This document shows positions 1-8,178 of a stretch of DNA of 64,000 nucleotides, piece after piece. The number at the start of each line of letters is the position of its first letter. The stretch's first letter is position 1. The notes under the pieces were generated by a model. That model saw only the letters and a program-made list of their open reading frames with translations, was not told the DNA's origin and searched no databases. The position numbers and the translations under genes were made by a program. Source of the DNA: JAIEPM01 sp964546815 (lineage in GTDB: Bacteria; Cyanobacteriota; Vampirovibrionia; Obscuribacterales; Obscuribacteraceae); assembly GCA_964546815.1 (NCBI GenBank), contig CAZJLR010000029.1:8173-72172 (forward strand), in the 5' to 3' direction.

Positions 1-15
1 AGAAGGAGTGTTGAG

Positions 16-618
16 GTGTTTCGAAATTTCACAGCTTTAACTACTTTGTCGGTGCTGGCATTCTCGCTTCTTGCATTTGGTCAAAACGCAGTTGCTAAGC
101 CAGCCGGTGCAGATAAGCAGCTAATCGCAGCAAAGGGTGCAGCCCAGGCTTCAAACGACCCCATAGTTATTATGGAAACGTCAAAAGGCACCATCAAGAT
201 GCAAATCTTCCGCAAAGACGCTCCTATCACTGCGGGAAATTTCATAGACCTCGTGCAAAAGAGCTTTTACAACGGGCTCAAATTTCATCGCTATGAGCCT
301 GGTTTTTGCATTCAGGGCGGCGACCCTCAGGGCACCGGCGGTGGTGGCTACGTAGACCCACAAACACACCAGGAACGTACAATTCCACTTGAAATAAAAC
401 CCAATCTTAAGCACGATCTTGGCGCAGTAGCAATGGCTAGGACATCAAACCCAAATTCAGCCAGTTCCCAATTTTATATCGCTCTTTCACCAGTACATCA
501 GCTTGACGGCAACTATGCAGTTTTCGGCAAAGTAATCGACGGCATGCCGGCTGTAATGGCTTTGCGTGCAGGCGACAAGATAGTAAAGACTACCTTGCAA
601 GAGCCTGGAAGCAAATAA
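16..618 (+). CDS. Secreted cyclophilin-type peptidyl-prolyl isomerase
   Basis: This is a cyclophilin, which catalyses cis-trans isomerisation of prolyl bonds. Residues 1-27 form a signal peptide (basic start, hydrophobic core, cleavage near AVA-KP), so it probably acts in the periplasm. The cyclophilin core follows: METSKGTIKMQIF, FHRYEPGFCIQGGDPQGTGGGG, SSQFYI and NYAVFGKVIDGM are family hallmarks. The catalytic-arginine region is FHRYE (standard cyclophilins have FHRV). At 200 aa it is normal for a secreted bacterial cyclophilin. The start is GTG with an AGAAGGAG ribosome-binding site at the very edge of the window, so upstream operon partners cannot be seen. It converges on the FtsH-like gene with a 31-base gap and no obvious terminator. 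Family assignment is certain; the client proteins are unknown. Confidence 0.93.
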   Translation: MFRNFTALTTLSVLAFSLLAFGQNAVAKPAGADKQLIAAKGAAQASNDPIVIMETSKGTIKMQIFRKDAPITAGNFIDLVQKSFYNGLKFHRYEPGFCIQGGDPQGTGGGGYVDPQTHQERTIPLEIKPNLKHDLGAVAMARTSNPNSASSQFYIALSPVHQLDGNYAVFGKVIDGMPAVMALRAGDKIVKTTLQEPGSK

Positions 619-649
619 GCGGGCAAACTGCTGATTTACAATCGCAAAC

Positions 650-2599
650 TCATCTGCCGTGAGCAATTGGGCTGCAATTTATTGCGTCGACTTCATCGTA
701 TGAGTTGTCGTCGAGGTTCCAGAGCTGGCGGAATCTTTCGCCGAGTATTGTTTGCTCGACAAGCAAGGTATCTGCAATTCTTTCAACCTGGCGGTCGTGT
801 TCTTTGACGATTTTCAATGCTCTGTCGTAGCAGTCTTCGACAATGCGGCGCCATTCGTTGTCGATTATGTTGCCTAATTCATAGCCGTAGACTGATGGCT
901 TTTGCCCAGGGGCATCGGCTGCAATCCAAATTGGTCCAAGGCGAGAAAGACCAAATTCAGTAACCATCAGCCGCGCAAGTTTGCTTCCCTGTTCGAAATC
1001 ATTTGAGGCTCCGGTATCTTTGCGCCCGAGGAAATGCTCTTGTGCAGCGCGCCCACCCATCGCAGCAGTTATCCGAGCGAGAAGTTGTTGTTCGGTGTAG
1101 CCGTACTGATCATTTTCAGAGTGACTTTGCATTGAGCCGAGTGATTTGGTACGCGGTTCGATAGTCACTTTCGTAATAGGGTCTGCACCCTCTTTTTGTA
1201 GAGCCTGCTGAACTGCGCAATGTCCGGCTTCGTGATAAGCGGTGTTGCGTTTGTCTTGTTGCGACATAGAGCGTGCACGAGAAAGCATGGGGTCGCCGAA
1301 TTGAACATAATCTATGCCGATGTCAAAGTCATCGACTCGAATTTCTTTATCGGCAGCAGAAATGTTCTGCACACCTTCTTCAATCATGACACCAATGCGC
1401 TCGGCTGCGGAAATAGCAGCTTCGTTGCAGGCTTGTTCAATGTCAGCGCCAGAAAATTGTGGCGTGCGAATGGCCAGGTCGCGCAAATTGACCTTAGGCG
1501 ACAGGGTCATGTTTCTGGTGTGAATGCCGAATATTTTTTCGCGACTTTGAGTGTCAGGCAAATCGACACTTACTTGATAATCAAAACGACCTGGACGCGT
1601 GAGCGCTTCGTCTAAAGACTGAGCCATGTTAGTGGCCGCCATAACGAGAATGCCTTCGCTTGCTTCAAAACCCTGCATACATACAAGCAATTGATTTAGA
1701 GTTTGGTCTCTTTCTGCATCGCTTCCAGAGCCTCCCTGGCTGCGTTTTTTGCCGATGGCATCGATTTCATCGATGAAAATAATAGAGGGCTTGCCAGTGC
1801 GTTTTCTGGCAGCAGCCGCTGCTTCAAATAACTTCCTGATGCGACGTGCACCGACGCCAACAAACATTTCTATAAAACTAGAGGCATGCACAGGGAAAAA
1901 ATTTGCATTTACTTCACCAGCCAAAGCTCTTGCTAGCAAGGTTTTTCCGGTGCCGGGCGGGCCGACTGCAAGAATACCTTTTGGCAGTTTTGCACCAAAC
2001 TGTTCAAATCTTTCAGGGTCTTCCAACCAGCGCGCAACACGTTTCAATTTAGCAATCGACTCTTCTGCGCCAGCTATGTCGGCGAAGGTTCGTCGTTCTG
2101 CAGAGCTGCAGTCTGATGCAGCAACACACGGATTGTAGGTTTCAAGCCCTGGCACGCGACTAAATACTCCGGCGCGCCAGAGCAGCGTGGCAAATCCTGC
2201 TGTACAAATTCCCAGCAACGCCCAAAACGGCCAATCAAGTGTATCCACAAAACTCTCTGAGCTGGCACTTGTCGGCTCTGCAATATTTACTTTCACCTTG
2301 GCCATGCGGACTTTGGCGAGAAGTTCGCTTGTTTTGCCGTAGTCAATCAACTGAAAACCGAGCGGCTCAAGATCTGCCAGCACGGCGCGCATACCTTTGT
2401 AGAAAGTGACACTATGCACCGATTGCGGTCTGTTGGTGATTAAATGATCTAATTCCGAGACCGACATTACGCCAGCCTTTTGAGCCTGGTCAGGCAGTCG
2501 ATAAATAGGTTTTTTGCTAAACAAGCCCAGAGCTGCAAGCGTAAACGTAAGAAACAAAGCAAATGTAACTACTATCAAGCCATTTCTGGTGTTGTTCAT
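650..2599 (-). CDS. ftsH: FtsH-like membrane AAA+ zinc metalloprotease
   Basis: ATP-dependent membrane protease of the FtsH family, which extracts and degrades membrane and cytosolic proteins. Two membrane spans (about residues 8-30 and 122-145) flank an extracytoplasmic segment. The AAA module has Walker A GPPGTGKT (213-220), the pore-loop motif FVGVGA and Walker B IIFIDEIDAIG. The protease domain carries the zinc motif HEAGH (456-460) and a downstream acidic ligand in GASNDFEQ, so both activities look intact. The length of 649 aa is typical. The sequence is rather divergent from canonical FtsH (an extra Cys-containing linker at about 155-170), so it may be a paralogue and not the housekeeping copy. 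A GCACCA-N4-TGGTGC palindrome lies about 225 bases upstream and may be an operator. Confidence 0.93.
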   Translation of the reverse strand: MNNTRNGLIVVTFALFLTFTLAALGLFSKKPIYRLPDQAQKAGVMSVSELDHLITNRPQSVHSVTFYKGMRAVLADLEPLGFQLIDYGKTSELLAKVRMAKVKVNIAEPTSASSESFVDTLDWPFWALLGICTAGFATLLWRAGVFSRVPGLETYNPCVAASDCSSAERRTFADIAGAEESIAKLKRVARWLEDPERFEQFGAKLPKGILAVGPPGTGKTLLARALAGEVNANFFPVHASSFIEMFVGVGARRIRKLFEAAAAARKRTGKPSIIFIDEIDAIGKKRSQGGSGSDAERDQTLNQLLVCMQGFEASEGILVMAATNMAQSLDEALTRPGRFDYQVSVDLPDTQSREKIFGIHTRNMTLSPKVNLRDLAIRTPQFSGADIEQACNEAAISAAERIGVMIEEGVQNISAADKEIRVDDFDIGIDYVQFGDPMLSRARSMSQQDKRNTAYHEAGHCAVQQALQKEGADPITKVTIEPRTKSLGSMQSHSENDQYGYTEQQLLARITAAMGGRAAQEHFLGRKDTGASNDFEQGSKLARLMVTEFGLSRLGPIWIAADAPGQKPSVYGYELGNIIDNEWRRIVEDCYDRALKIVKEHDRQVERIADTLLVEQTILGERFRQLWNLDDNSYDEVDAINCSPIAHGR

Positions 2600-2921
2600 G
2601 CAAACAATCTCCTATATCTCAAGCTAAAACTGCACCGCCCAGGCAGGGGTGCCGATACCCGGCTGATCGAGTACCCAAAAACATTTGCAAGAGCAAACAT
2701 CCTATTTAAGTATTAGCACATCGCCCGACTATTTGACATCAGCTGGATTGCGGAGATCAGCCTGTGAAGAGCCTTTCCGACAACGCTCAAAGGCGACAAG
2801 ATGGAAATAGCATACATGCATAGGCACCAAAAATGGTGCACCCAGACTTCGAAATTCGAAAGTACAAAGCGCACCATTCTTGAAATTAGCGGCAAAAGCT
2901 AGTTTTGCCAGGCAGCATGTT
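2600..2921. other. Intergenic region upstream of the FtsH-like gene
   Basis: No convincing gene is seen in these 322 bases. The region should hold the promoter of the minus-strand FtsH-like gene and the 3' end of the YeaQ-like transcript. It contains the palindrome at 2824-2839 and a short TTCGAAATTCGAA palindromic stretch near 2850. A 60-codon minus-strand frame at 2713-2895 lacks a ribosome-binding site and any recognisable composition. Confidence 0.5.
2824..2839. promoter_or_regulatory. Palindrome GCACCA-N4-TGGTGC (possible operator, copy 1)
   Basis: The sequence reads GCACCAAAAATGGTGC, a perfect 6-bp dyad around a 4-bp spacer. An identical dyad with a different spacer occurs at 3722-3737. 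Each copy lies 110-225 bases upstream of a minus-strand gene start, which suggests a shared DNA-binding regulator. The regulator is not identified; the function is inferred. Confidence 0.4.
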
Positions 2922-3182
2922 TTACCTGAATGACCATCGATGTGAAATCAATGACAGAAGGAAAACCAAGAGCGCAGAACCGACAACAGCCGGAATCAGA
3001 GGGACTCCGCCCAAGGCCGGACCTACACTACCCATCAAGTTGACCCCCAACCAGGCGCCAACAATACCGATGATTGCCGCCGTGAAAAATCCACCAGGAA
3101 TGCGTCCTGGAACGATGTAATCAGCCAGCCACGCACAAGCTGCGGCAACAATTAAGTAAAGAATAAATCCTAGAATACCCAT
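2922..3182 (-). CDS. GlsB/YeaQ/YmgE family small membrane protein
   Basis: An 86-aa, three-helix, glycine-rich membrane protein of the transglycosylase-associated/YeaQ-YmgE family. The family is linked to general stress responses; its biochemical role is not established. The family pattern is visible: GILGFILYLIVAAACAWLAD, then the positively charged loop PGRIPGG, then GIVGAWLGVNLMG and a third helix. The start is ATG, preceded by GAGGAAAG at proper spacing. It follows the DUF2934 gene on the same strand with about 128 bases between them, including a strong hairpin, so the two are probably separate units. Confidence 0.85.
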   Translation of the reverse strand: MGILGFILYLIVAAACAWLADYIVPGRIPGGFFTAAIIGIVGAWLGVNLMGSVGPALGGVPLIPAVVGSALLVFLLSLISHRWSFR

Positions 3183-3259
3183 AACTCTTTCCTCATTTTC
3201 CGCATATTGCGGTTTCTCTCAGACTTGAGTTAAGGCGACTATTTCCGATTTTGGTTCCC

Positions 3260-3286
3260 GAAGGGATCCACGTGCAGGATCCCTTC
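3260..3286 (-). terminator. Hairpin downstream of the DUF2934 gene
   Basis: Perfect 10-bp stem GAAGGGATCC / GGATCCCTTC with a 7-base loop, 24 bases past the stop of the minus-strand gene at 3311. There is no strong T-tract on the minus strand, so it may be a weak terminator or an mRNA 3'-end stabiliser. Confidence 0.45.
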
Positions 3287-3310
3287 AATCAATGTTGATT
3301 TTTCAGCTTG

Positions 3311-3610
3311 TTACTTTCGCACCACTGCCAGTGACTTTCGCAATTCTTCTTCGGCTCTAAACCAGTTGGCGTTGTCTTCGTGTGACTGTCTTTCTTTTTC
3401 CCACAATGTGTAGGTACTTGCAGCAGCGCTATCAGCGGTCAAAATAGAGACATTTACTTTGCGGACAGTGTTTTTGTTGCTCTTCTTTTGCGCAGGAGTT
3501 TGAGTAGATTTTGTTTCAACGGCACTGCTTTTATTTTCAGTTGCCTTTAACGCTTTACCTTTTTTATCTACAGAATTTACTGAGACTGTTTTGAGGGACG
3601 TATTGTTCAT
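3311..3610 (-). CDS. DUF2934-like small protein
   Basis: A 99-aa protein with a disordered Lys/Ser/Thr-rich N-terminal half (1-55). The C-terminal half resembles DUF2934: an AxxxYTLWEKE segment followed by NWFRAEEELRKSL, where the paired Trp and the W-x-R-A-E-x-E-L motif are characteristic. DUF2934 has no established function; such proteins are often small, soluble and next to stress genes, which fits the YeaQ neighbour. The start is ATG with AGGAGATTCAC upstream. The 270-base upstream region holds a GCACCA-N4-TGGTGC palindrome and an 11-bp triple repeat, so regulation may be elaborate. No transmembrane segment or signal peptide is seen. Confidence 0.7.
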   Translation of the reverse strand: MNNTSLKTVSVNSVDKKGKALKATENKSSAVETKSTQTPAQKKSNKNTVRKVNVSILTADSAAASTYTLWEKERQSHEDNANWFRAEEELRKSLAVVRK

Positions 3611-3721
3611 GTGAATCTCCTGCGATGGAGCTCATATCGAGCCCAGCAATTTTGCCACAACAATTAAGTTTACGCCAAAAATGCCTGAAAAGAAAAACAA
3701 AATGAAACTTTTTTGGGCGTG

Positions 3722-3737
3722 GCACCACCAATGGTGC
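3722..3737. promoter_or_regulatory. Palindrome GCACCA-N4-TGGTGC (possible operator, copy 2)
   Basis: GCACCACCAATGGTGC has the same 6-bp arms and 4-bp spacing as the copy at 2824. It is 112 bases upstream of the DUF2934-like start codon on the minus strand. The flanks of the two copies also share short blocks (TTCGA, AAGCGC), which supports common descent or function. Confidence 0.4.
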
Positions 3738-3781
3738 ATACAATTTCGACCACCAAGCGCGATACTCTAGACATATCAAAA

Positions 3782-3814
3782 AGATCCACCAGAGATCCAG
3801 CAGAGATCCAACAG
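3782..3814. repeat. Three tandem 11-bp direct repeats
   Basis: Three consecutive units AGATCCACCAG, AGATCCAGCAG and AGATCCAACAG differ only at the eighth base. A period of 11 bp is close to one DNA helical turn, so a protein could bind on one face. They lie between the terminator of the carbonic-anhydrase-like gene and the upstream palindrome of the DUF2934-like gene. Confidence 0.6.
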
Positions 3815-3828
3815 CTATGCATACGATG

Positions 3829-3862
3829 AAAAACGCCCACTAGACAAATCTAATGGGCGTTT
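3829..3862 (-). terminator. Rho-independent terminator of the carbonic-anhydrase-like gene
   Basis: Stem AAACGCCCA / TGGGCGTTT with further inner pairing (CTAG/CTAA region). Read on the minus strand the stem is followed by a short T-run. It lies about 30 bases after the stop codon at 3894. Confidence 0.75.
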
Positions 3863-3893
3863 CTCAAAACAGTTTTTGAAACTGTCTAGCTTT

Positions 3894-4550
3894 TTACAGA
3901 CCGAGGAGATCTTGATCAAGTACGGAGGATTGACTTCCAACCGGTTTATCAACATCGCCGGTGATGAGCATTTGCTCGTACCAGGCAGGAATGTACATTT
4001 TGCCGTTTGCCAGCGAGACAAACAATGGGGCTATTTCAAGCTTGTGGAATATTCTTCTTAAGCGGAGGTATTCCGATTTCAAAGCATCTATTTCATCTGA
4101 AATAGCATAGCGCGCAGCATGCTGCGTAACATATTCTTCGGCGCGCTCAGGGTACCAACCTTGATTGATCAATGCATCGATCATTGCCTGTTTGTGCTCT
4201 GCAACTTTCGTCATGCCACAATCATTGTGAGCAACGAGTGCCAAATGTTGCACACCTTTTGACAGTGTGTAAGCCAAACTGAATTCAGATCCACCAACTC
4301 TGCCACTGGCACGTCGCATAACATAGGCAAACGAACTAGGAACTTTCGGTTGGTAGCGAAATTCGATGCAAGTCGCGATAAGAAGCTGAGGATCTACTTT
4401 TGGAACAATTTCTTGTTCAAAATTCTGCGCCATAATTAGTTCTTCGACTGGCGTACCGCGCCACCGCTTCGGAATATCAGCAGTGTGTTCAATAGGAGCA
4501 AGACGTCCGTACAAACGCGGATCTCGGGTTACTCTTAATCTGTCGTGCAT
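3894..4550 (-). CDS. Beta-carbonic-anhydrase-like protein
   Basis: The core resembles beta-class carbonic anhydrases, zinc enzymes interconverting CO2 and bicarbonate. Candidate zinc ligands are C61, H108 and C111 (LVAHNDCGM). The first motif reads C61-I-E-F-R65 where the family has C-x-D-x-R, so the conserved Asp of the catalytic Asp/Arg dyad is replaced by Glu. Activity is therefore uncertain. The protein is 218 aa with an unusual 45-residue N-terminal extension; an internal Met at about residue 40 is an alternative start. The gene is divergent from a SulP anion transporter 780 bases away. SulP-carbonic anhydrase pairing is a known arrangement for bicarbonate uptake and makes a role in inorganic carbon handling plausible. 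Confidence 0.75.
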   Translation of the reverse strand: MHDRLRVTRDPRLYGRLAPIEHTADIPKRWRGTPVEELIMAQNFEQEIVPKVDPQLLIATCIEFRYQPKVPSSFAYVMRRASGRVGGSEFSLAYTLSKGVQHLALVAHNDCGMTKVAEHKQAMIDALINQGWYPERAEEYVTQHAARYAISDEIDALKSEYLRLRRIFHKLEIAPLFVSLANGKMYIPAWYEQMLITGDVDKPVGSQSSVLDQDLLGL

Positions 4551-5330
4551 GATTCACCATCGTTATTGTGTGTGTAGAACAAAAGACCTAAAACAGCTGC
4601 AATTGCAGAGTTACTAACTTTCTCCGATGCTTGGCAGCATTGCAAGGAGTTTTTGCCTTGCTTTATACATTTTTGACAGATTTTATCCAAATCAAACACT
4701 GTGGAAGCTTTTGACAAGGCACTTTTGCAACTGCAAGAGCCCGGAAAACAGAACAAATAGAAGCTTTGCCCTTCATTTGCCAAGAGTTGTAGCGATAACG
4801 GTTGAACAACTGAACGCTGTCCAGGCTGTATATTTGAGCCGACAAGAGTAAAAAAGAGTCTACAGAGAACTTTCAGCTCATTTTAGTCATTGTCGCGAAG
4901 CAAGACTTCTATGACATCGTAATTGGCACGCGTGCAATTTCAATTTGTAGTTGCATTTCTAGAATGAATTGGAAGCGAAATGTCTTTGCAGTGCACTTCC
5001 ATGCTGGCAATTGCAGAAAAATTGAAATCGATTGACCGATCTTGCACACAAGTCGATCACATTCACTCAAACTTTGTTTGCTTTGAACGCAACTTTTGAG
5101 AATCGGCTTTGCAGGCTGATTAAAGAGCTAAGTACATCAATTTCTCCAATATAAGAAGAGCTGTGGAGAAGCCGTATTTATTAATCGTGCCTCGCAAGCA
5201 TTGTTGTTTTCCCGGAGCCGATCTAAAATCGAGCCACGACCGGGTTTTCTCAGGCAATTCCTTTTCATAGCGCGATTCCTCGCAACACTTTTCAACGCTT
5301 ATATTCCCGACATGAACAGCTGGCAAAAAC
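4551..5330. other. Long divergent intergenic region (carbonic anhydrase / SulP)
   Basis: 780 bases between two divergent genes, presumably holding both promoters. A Cys-rich 82-codon frame on the minus strand (4535-4783) overlaps the downstream gene by 16 bases but has no clear ribosome-binding site, so I do not call it. The remainder is AT-rich without a recognised riboswitch, tRNA or repeat. Confidence 0.4.
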
Positions 5331-6977
5331 GTGAATAACAATACTCAAACAACTGAACCAGCGACATCAAATCTTGTTTTGCCAAAAGACCGCATTGAAG
5401 GGCTCAAGGAAAATTGGAAATCAGACATTGTTTCTGGCTTTATTCTATCGTTAATCGCGCTACCACTATCAATTGCAATTGCGATGGCATCAGGCGCCCC
5501 ACCGATGGCTGGAATTTTTGCAGCTTGCATCGGCGGCCTTGTCGTATCGCAAATTAGTGGTTCTTACGTCGTAATCAATGGTCCTGCTGCGGGGCTCATC
5601 GTAGTTATACTTGGCGCTGTAGAAAAGCTCGGTGGCGGCGCTGTCGGCTATCACTGCGCGCTTGCTGCAATTGCTCTATCTGGCATCATTCTATTTATAC
5701 TCGGCAAATGCAAAGCCGGAACACTAGCCTATCTAGCTCCAGCCACCGTGGTACACGGCATGCTAGCTGCAATCGGCTTCATAATCATTGCCAAACAAAT
5801 TCCACTTTTTCTTGGAGTGAAATCAAAATTCAAAGAACCTTTGATGATTTACTCAGACATCCCAAACCTACTCCAGCACATCAATCCAGAGATTGCTCTA
5901 ATTGGATTAGTTGGCATAATCATTTTGATTATCTACAACACTAAATGGCTGAAAGCGACAATTCTGAGTAAAATTCCGGCACCACTTCTGGTGGTAACCA
6001 CAGGCATCATTTTAGGCAAAGTATTTCATCTCGACACCGCTCATACATACACATTCTCAGGGCAAGAATTCGCTATAGACCCGGCAAAAATGTTGGTGCA
6101 ACTGCCGTCAAATTTGAAAGACTCATTTACTACACCCGACTGGAGTAAAATCACAAGCGGCGCATTTGTTTACTCAACCATTGCAATTGTTCTTGTACAA
6201 GGTATAGAAACATTGCTCAGCTGCAAGGCTGTAGACAAACTCGACCCTTACAAACGCACATCCGACCTCAGCAAAGACCTCGCAGCTATGGGCGTTGGTA
6301 CCGCCATTTCAGGCATGATCGGCGGAATACCAATGATTGCAGAAATCGTAAGAAGCTCTGCAAATGTCGCCAACGGAGCAAAAACACGCTGGTCGAATTT
6401 TTTCCATGGCTTGTTCATATTGGTATTTGTGATTGCAGGATCAGCACTTATCGACATGATTCCACTTTCAGCGCTAGCAGCTCTGCTAATCATGGTGGGC
6501 TATAGACTAGCTTCACCAGAAGGTTTCAAGCACGCATACGAAATCGGAGTCGATCAACTTTTCCTTTATGTCATAACCATCGTGGCAGTCCTGGCCACCG
6601 ACCTACTTGTAGGCGTCGGCGTTGGTATTGCTTGCAAGATTGTTTTAGAAATCATCAACGGCGCACCAATTGGTCCCAATCTTTTCGTAGTCAACGCCAG
6701 GACAGAGCAAAACGGCGACGATTACAAAATAAACCTCAAGGGTGCTGCGCTATTCTCAAACTTCCTTTCATTGAAAAGGGAATTGGACAAAATTCCCGGT
6801 GGCAAGAAGCTGGTAATTGACCTCAGCGAAACAAAGCTAGTAGATCACTCAACCATGGACCACCTGAGCCAATACAATCGCGACTACTCTAAATCAGGCG
6901 GCAAATTTGAAATTGTCGGGCTCGCTAGTCACAAAAAGCTAGGACACTCTCCATTTTCAGCCCGCAAAGCAAGCTAG
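5331..6977 (+). CDS. SulP family inorganic anion transporter with STAS domain
   Basis: A 548-aa SulP (SLC26-type) permease for anions such as sulfate or bicarbonate. The N-terminal signature WKSDIVSGFILSLIALPLSIA and the GPAAGLIVVI segment belong to the family. About 10-12 membrane segments extend to about residue 430. A cytoplasmic STAS domain follows (about 440-540), with LVIDLSETKLVDHSTMDHL in the expected position. The start is GTG; no strong Shine-Dalgarno is visible and an upstream ATG is closed by an in-frame stop. Pairing with the divergent carbonic-anhydrase-like gene suggests bicarbonate as substrate, but sulfate cannot be excluded from sequence alone. No partner gene follows; the next 300 bases are repeat material. 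Confidence 0.93.
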   Translation: MNNNTQTTEPATSNLVLPKDRIEGLKENWKSDIVSGFILSLIALPLSIAIAMASGAPPMAGIFAACIGGLVVSQISGSYVVINGPAAGLIVVILGAVEKLGGGAVGYHCALAAIALSGIILFILGKCKAGTLAYLAPATVVHGMLAAIGFIIIAKQIPLFLGVKSKFKEPLMIYSDIPNLLQHINPEIALIGLVGIIILIIYNTKWLKATILSKIPAPLLVVTTGIILGKVFHLDTAHTYTFSGQEFAIDPAKMLVQLPSNLKDSFTTPDWSKITSGAFVYSTIAIVLVQGIETLLSCKAVDKLDPYKRTSDLSKDLAAMGVGTAISGMIGGIPMIAEIVRSSANVANGAKTRWSNFFHGLFILVFVIAGSALIDMIPLSALAALLIMVGYRLASPEGFKHAYEIGVDQLFLYVITIVAVLATDLLVGVGVGIACKIVLEIINGAPIGPNLFVVNARTEQNGDDYKINLKGAALFSNFLSLKRELDKIPGGKKLVIDLSETKLVDHSTMDHLSQYNRDYSKSGGKFEIVGLASHKKLGHSPFSARKAS

Positions 6978-7117
6978 CCCCACAACAAAGCAGTGGTGCA
7001 GCAAGCGTCCCACTAACTAATCAGCCGCTTGAATCGGCGTTAGCCCCTGGGGGCGCAAGCTTCCAGATGCTGTTGCCGAACTCATCTCGTTGAGGATCAG
7101 ATCCTGTCTGCTCAGGA

Positions 7118-7217
7118 GTAGGGGCGACGCCATGCGTCGCCCGGAACTTAAGTAGCGGTGCTCGCTTAGACAGTTTCGCCCTATGAATTAGCGGGCGACG
7201 CATGGCGTCGCCCCTAC
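7118..7217. repeat. Type A palindromic element, copy 1
   Basis: A 100-bp element with perfect 25-bp terminal inverted repeats: GTAGGGGCGACGCCATGCGT.. at 7118-7142 and its exact complement at 7193-7217. The unique interior is about 50 bp (GGAACTTAAGTAGCGGTGCT...). Each terminal repeat is itself nearly self-complementary. Partial copies flank it: a piece of type B hairpin near 7038-7075 and a half element at about 7254-7292, just before the ftsX stop. No transposase is encoded. Confidence 0.9.
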
Positions 7218-7304
7218 AGGCGAACATATCGAATTTTGCGTTCGCCAACAGCATCCCATGCGTCGCCCGGAACTTAAGCTGCGGTGCTCGCCCAATTTGA
7301 GACG

Positions 7305-8174
7305 TTAGGATTTGATGTAGCGACCGGAAGTCCACGCGGAGCCGCCGGCTCCTACTGCTACACCAAGGGTGAGCACAACAACGAATGTCGGCAGGAGTCC
7401 AGTTTCTGGGCCCATGCTGTTCATCGGCAAGAAACTCAAAAGCTGATCATGCACGTAAGGGTCCATATAACTGTGCAAGCCAAAGAGGAATGTGCCGGCA
7501 AGCAACGCGGCAGCCAAGCCATAACTTGCGCCTTGCAAAATTAGTGGGCCCTTGATGTACCAGGGGCTAACGCCGGTCAAACTGAGAATTTCAATTTCAC
7601 GCTGTCTTGATTCAATAACAAGATGAATCGTATTACCAATAACAATCAGTGTCGCGGCTGACAGTGCACCGGTAATCACAAAGCCGGCAATTTCAAGAAA
7701 CTGTCTGAACCTATTTAGATTGCGAGCCACTTTCAGCGGAAAACGAATATGCTCAATTGAGCTAAGTTGTTTTAGCTTATCGGCTGTTTTTTCCACTGCC
7801 TGCACATTGCTTAGCTTGACGTGCAGAGTGTTTGGAAGTGGGTTGCTCAATGCTGCAACTTTGTAGTTGCTTTGCATTTCTGCCCAGGCAACTTCTTTAG
7901 GTACGATTTCAACCAGCTGCACATCAGGCAATTGGCTCACAACGCGAGCAACTTTTTGCGGCTCAAAACCATCCTTCAAATATGCAGAAATCTCAAGCTG
8001 AGAACCCCATGATGAAACGAGGTCTTTGATTGCCATTGTTGTTTGCAGTACACCACCGAAGATGGTGAGTGCTATAGCCAAAATGCTTATGACCAGCCAA
8101 TTTGACCAACCGCTGCGGCGAAGGCCGATAGTGGTTTCAATCAATACTCTCCAGAGAATTCTTAAAGTACGCAT
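7305..8174 (-). CDS. ftsX: Cell division permease FtsX
   Basis: Membrane subunit of the FtsEX complex, which couples cytosolic ATP hydrolysis to activation of peptidoglycan hydrolases at the division site. The 289-aa protein has one N-terminal TM (about 25-48), an extracytoplasmic domain (about 50-165) and three C-terminal TMs. The family motif RQREIEILSLTGVSPWYIKGPL (about 190) precedes the second-last helices. The ATG follows the ftsE stop by 4 bases, so the pair is translationally coupled. A cluster of palindromic repeats begins 13 bases after its stop codon. Confidence 0.93.
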   Translation of the reverse strand: MRTLRILWRVLIETTIGLRRSGWSNWLVISILAIALTIFGGVLQTTMAIKDLVSSWGSQLEISAYLKDGFEPQKVARVVSQLPDVQLVEIVPKEVAWAEMQSNYKVAALSNPLPNTLHVKLSNVQAVEKTADKLKQLSSIEHIRFPLKVARNLNRFRQFLEIAGFVITGALSAATLIVIGNTIHLVIESRQREIEILSLTGVSPWYIKGPLILQGASYGLAAALLAGTFLFGLHSYMDPYVHDQLLSFLPMNSMGPETGLLPTFVVVLTLGVAVGAGGSAWTSGRYIKS

Positions 8175-8178
8175 GGCG

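Noticed and set aside
4535..4783. Cys-rich 82-codon minus-strand frame overlapping the carbonic-anhydrase-like gene
   Set aside because: No clear ribosome-binding site, no recognised Cys spacing pattern, and its 3' end overlaps the next gene by 16 bases.
7021..7335. 104-codon minus-strand frame over the repeat cluster upstream of ftsX's 3' end
   Set aside because: It is composed of translated repeat arms (ATHGM, RGDAMRRP) and is not a protein family.
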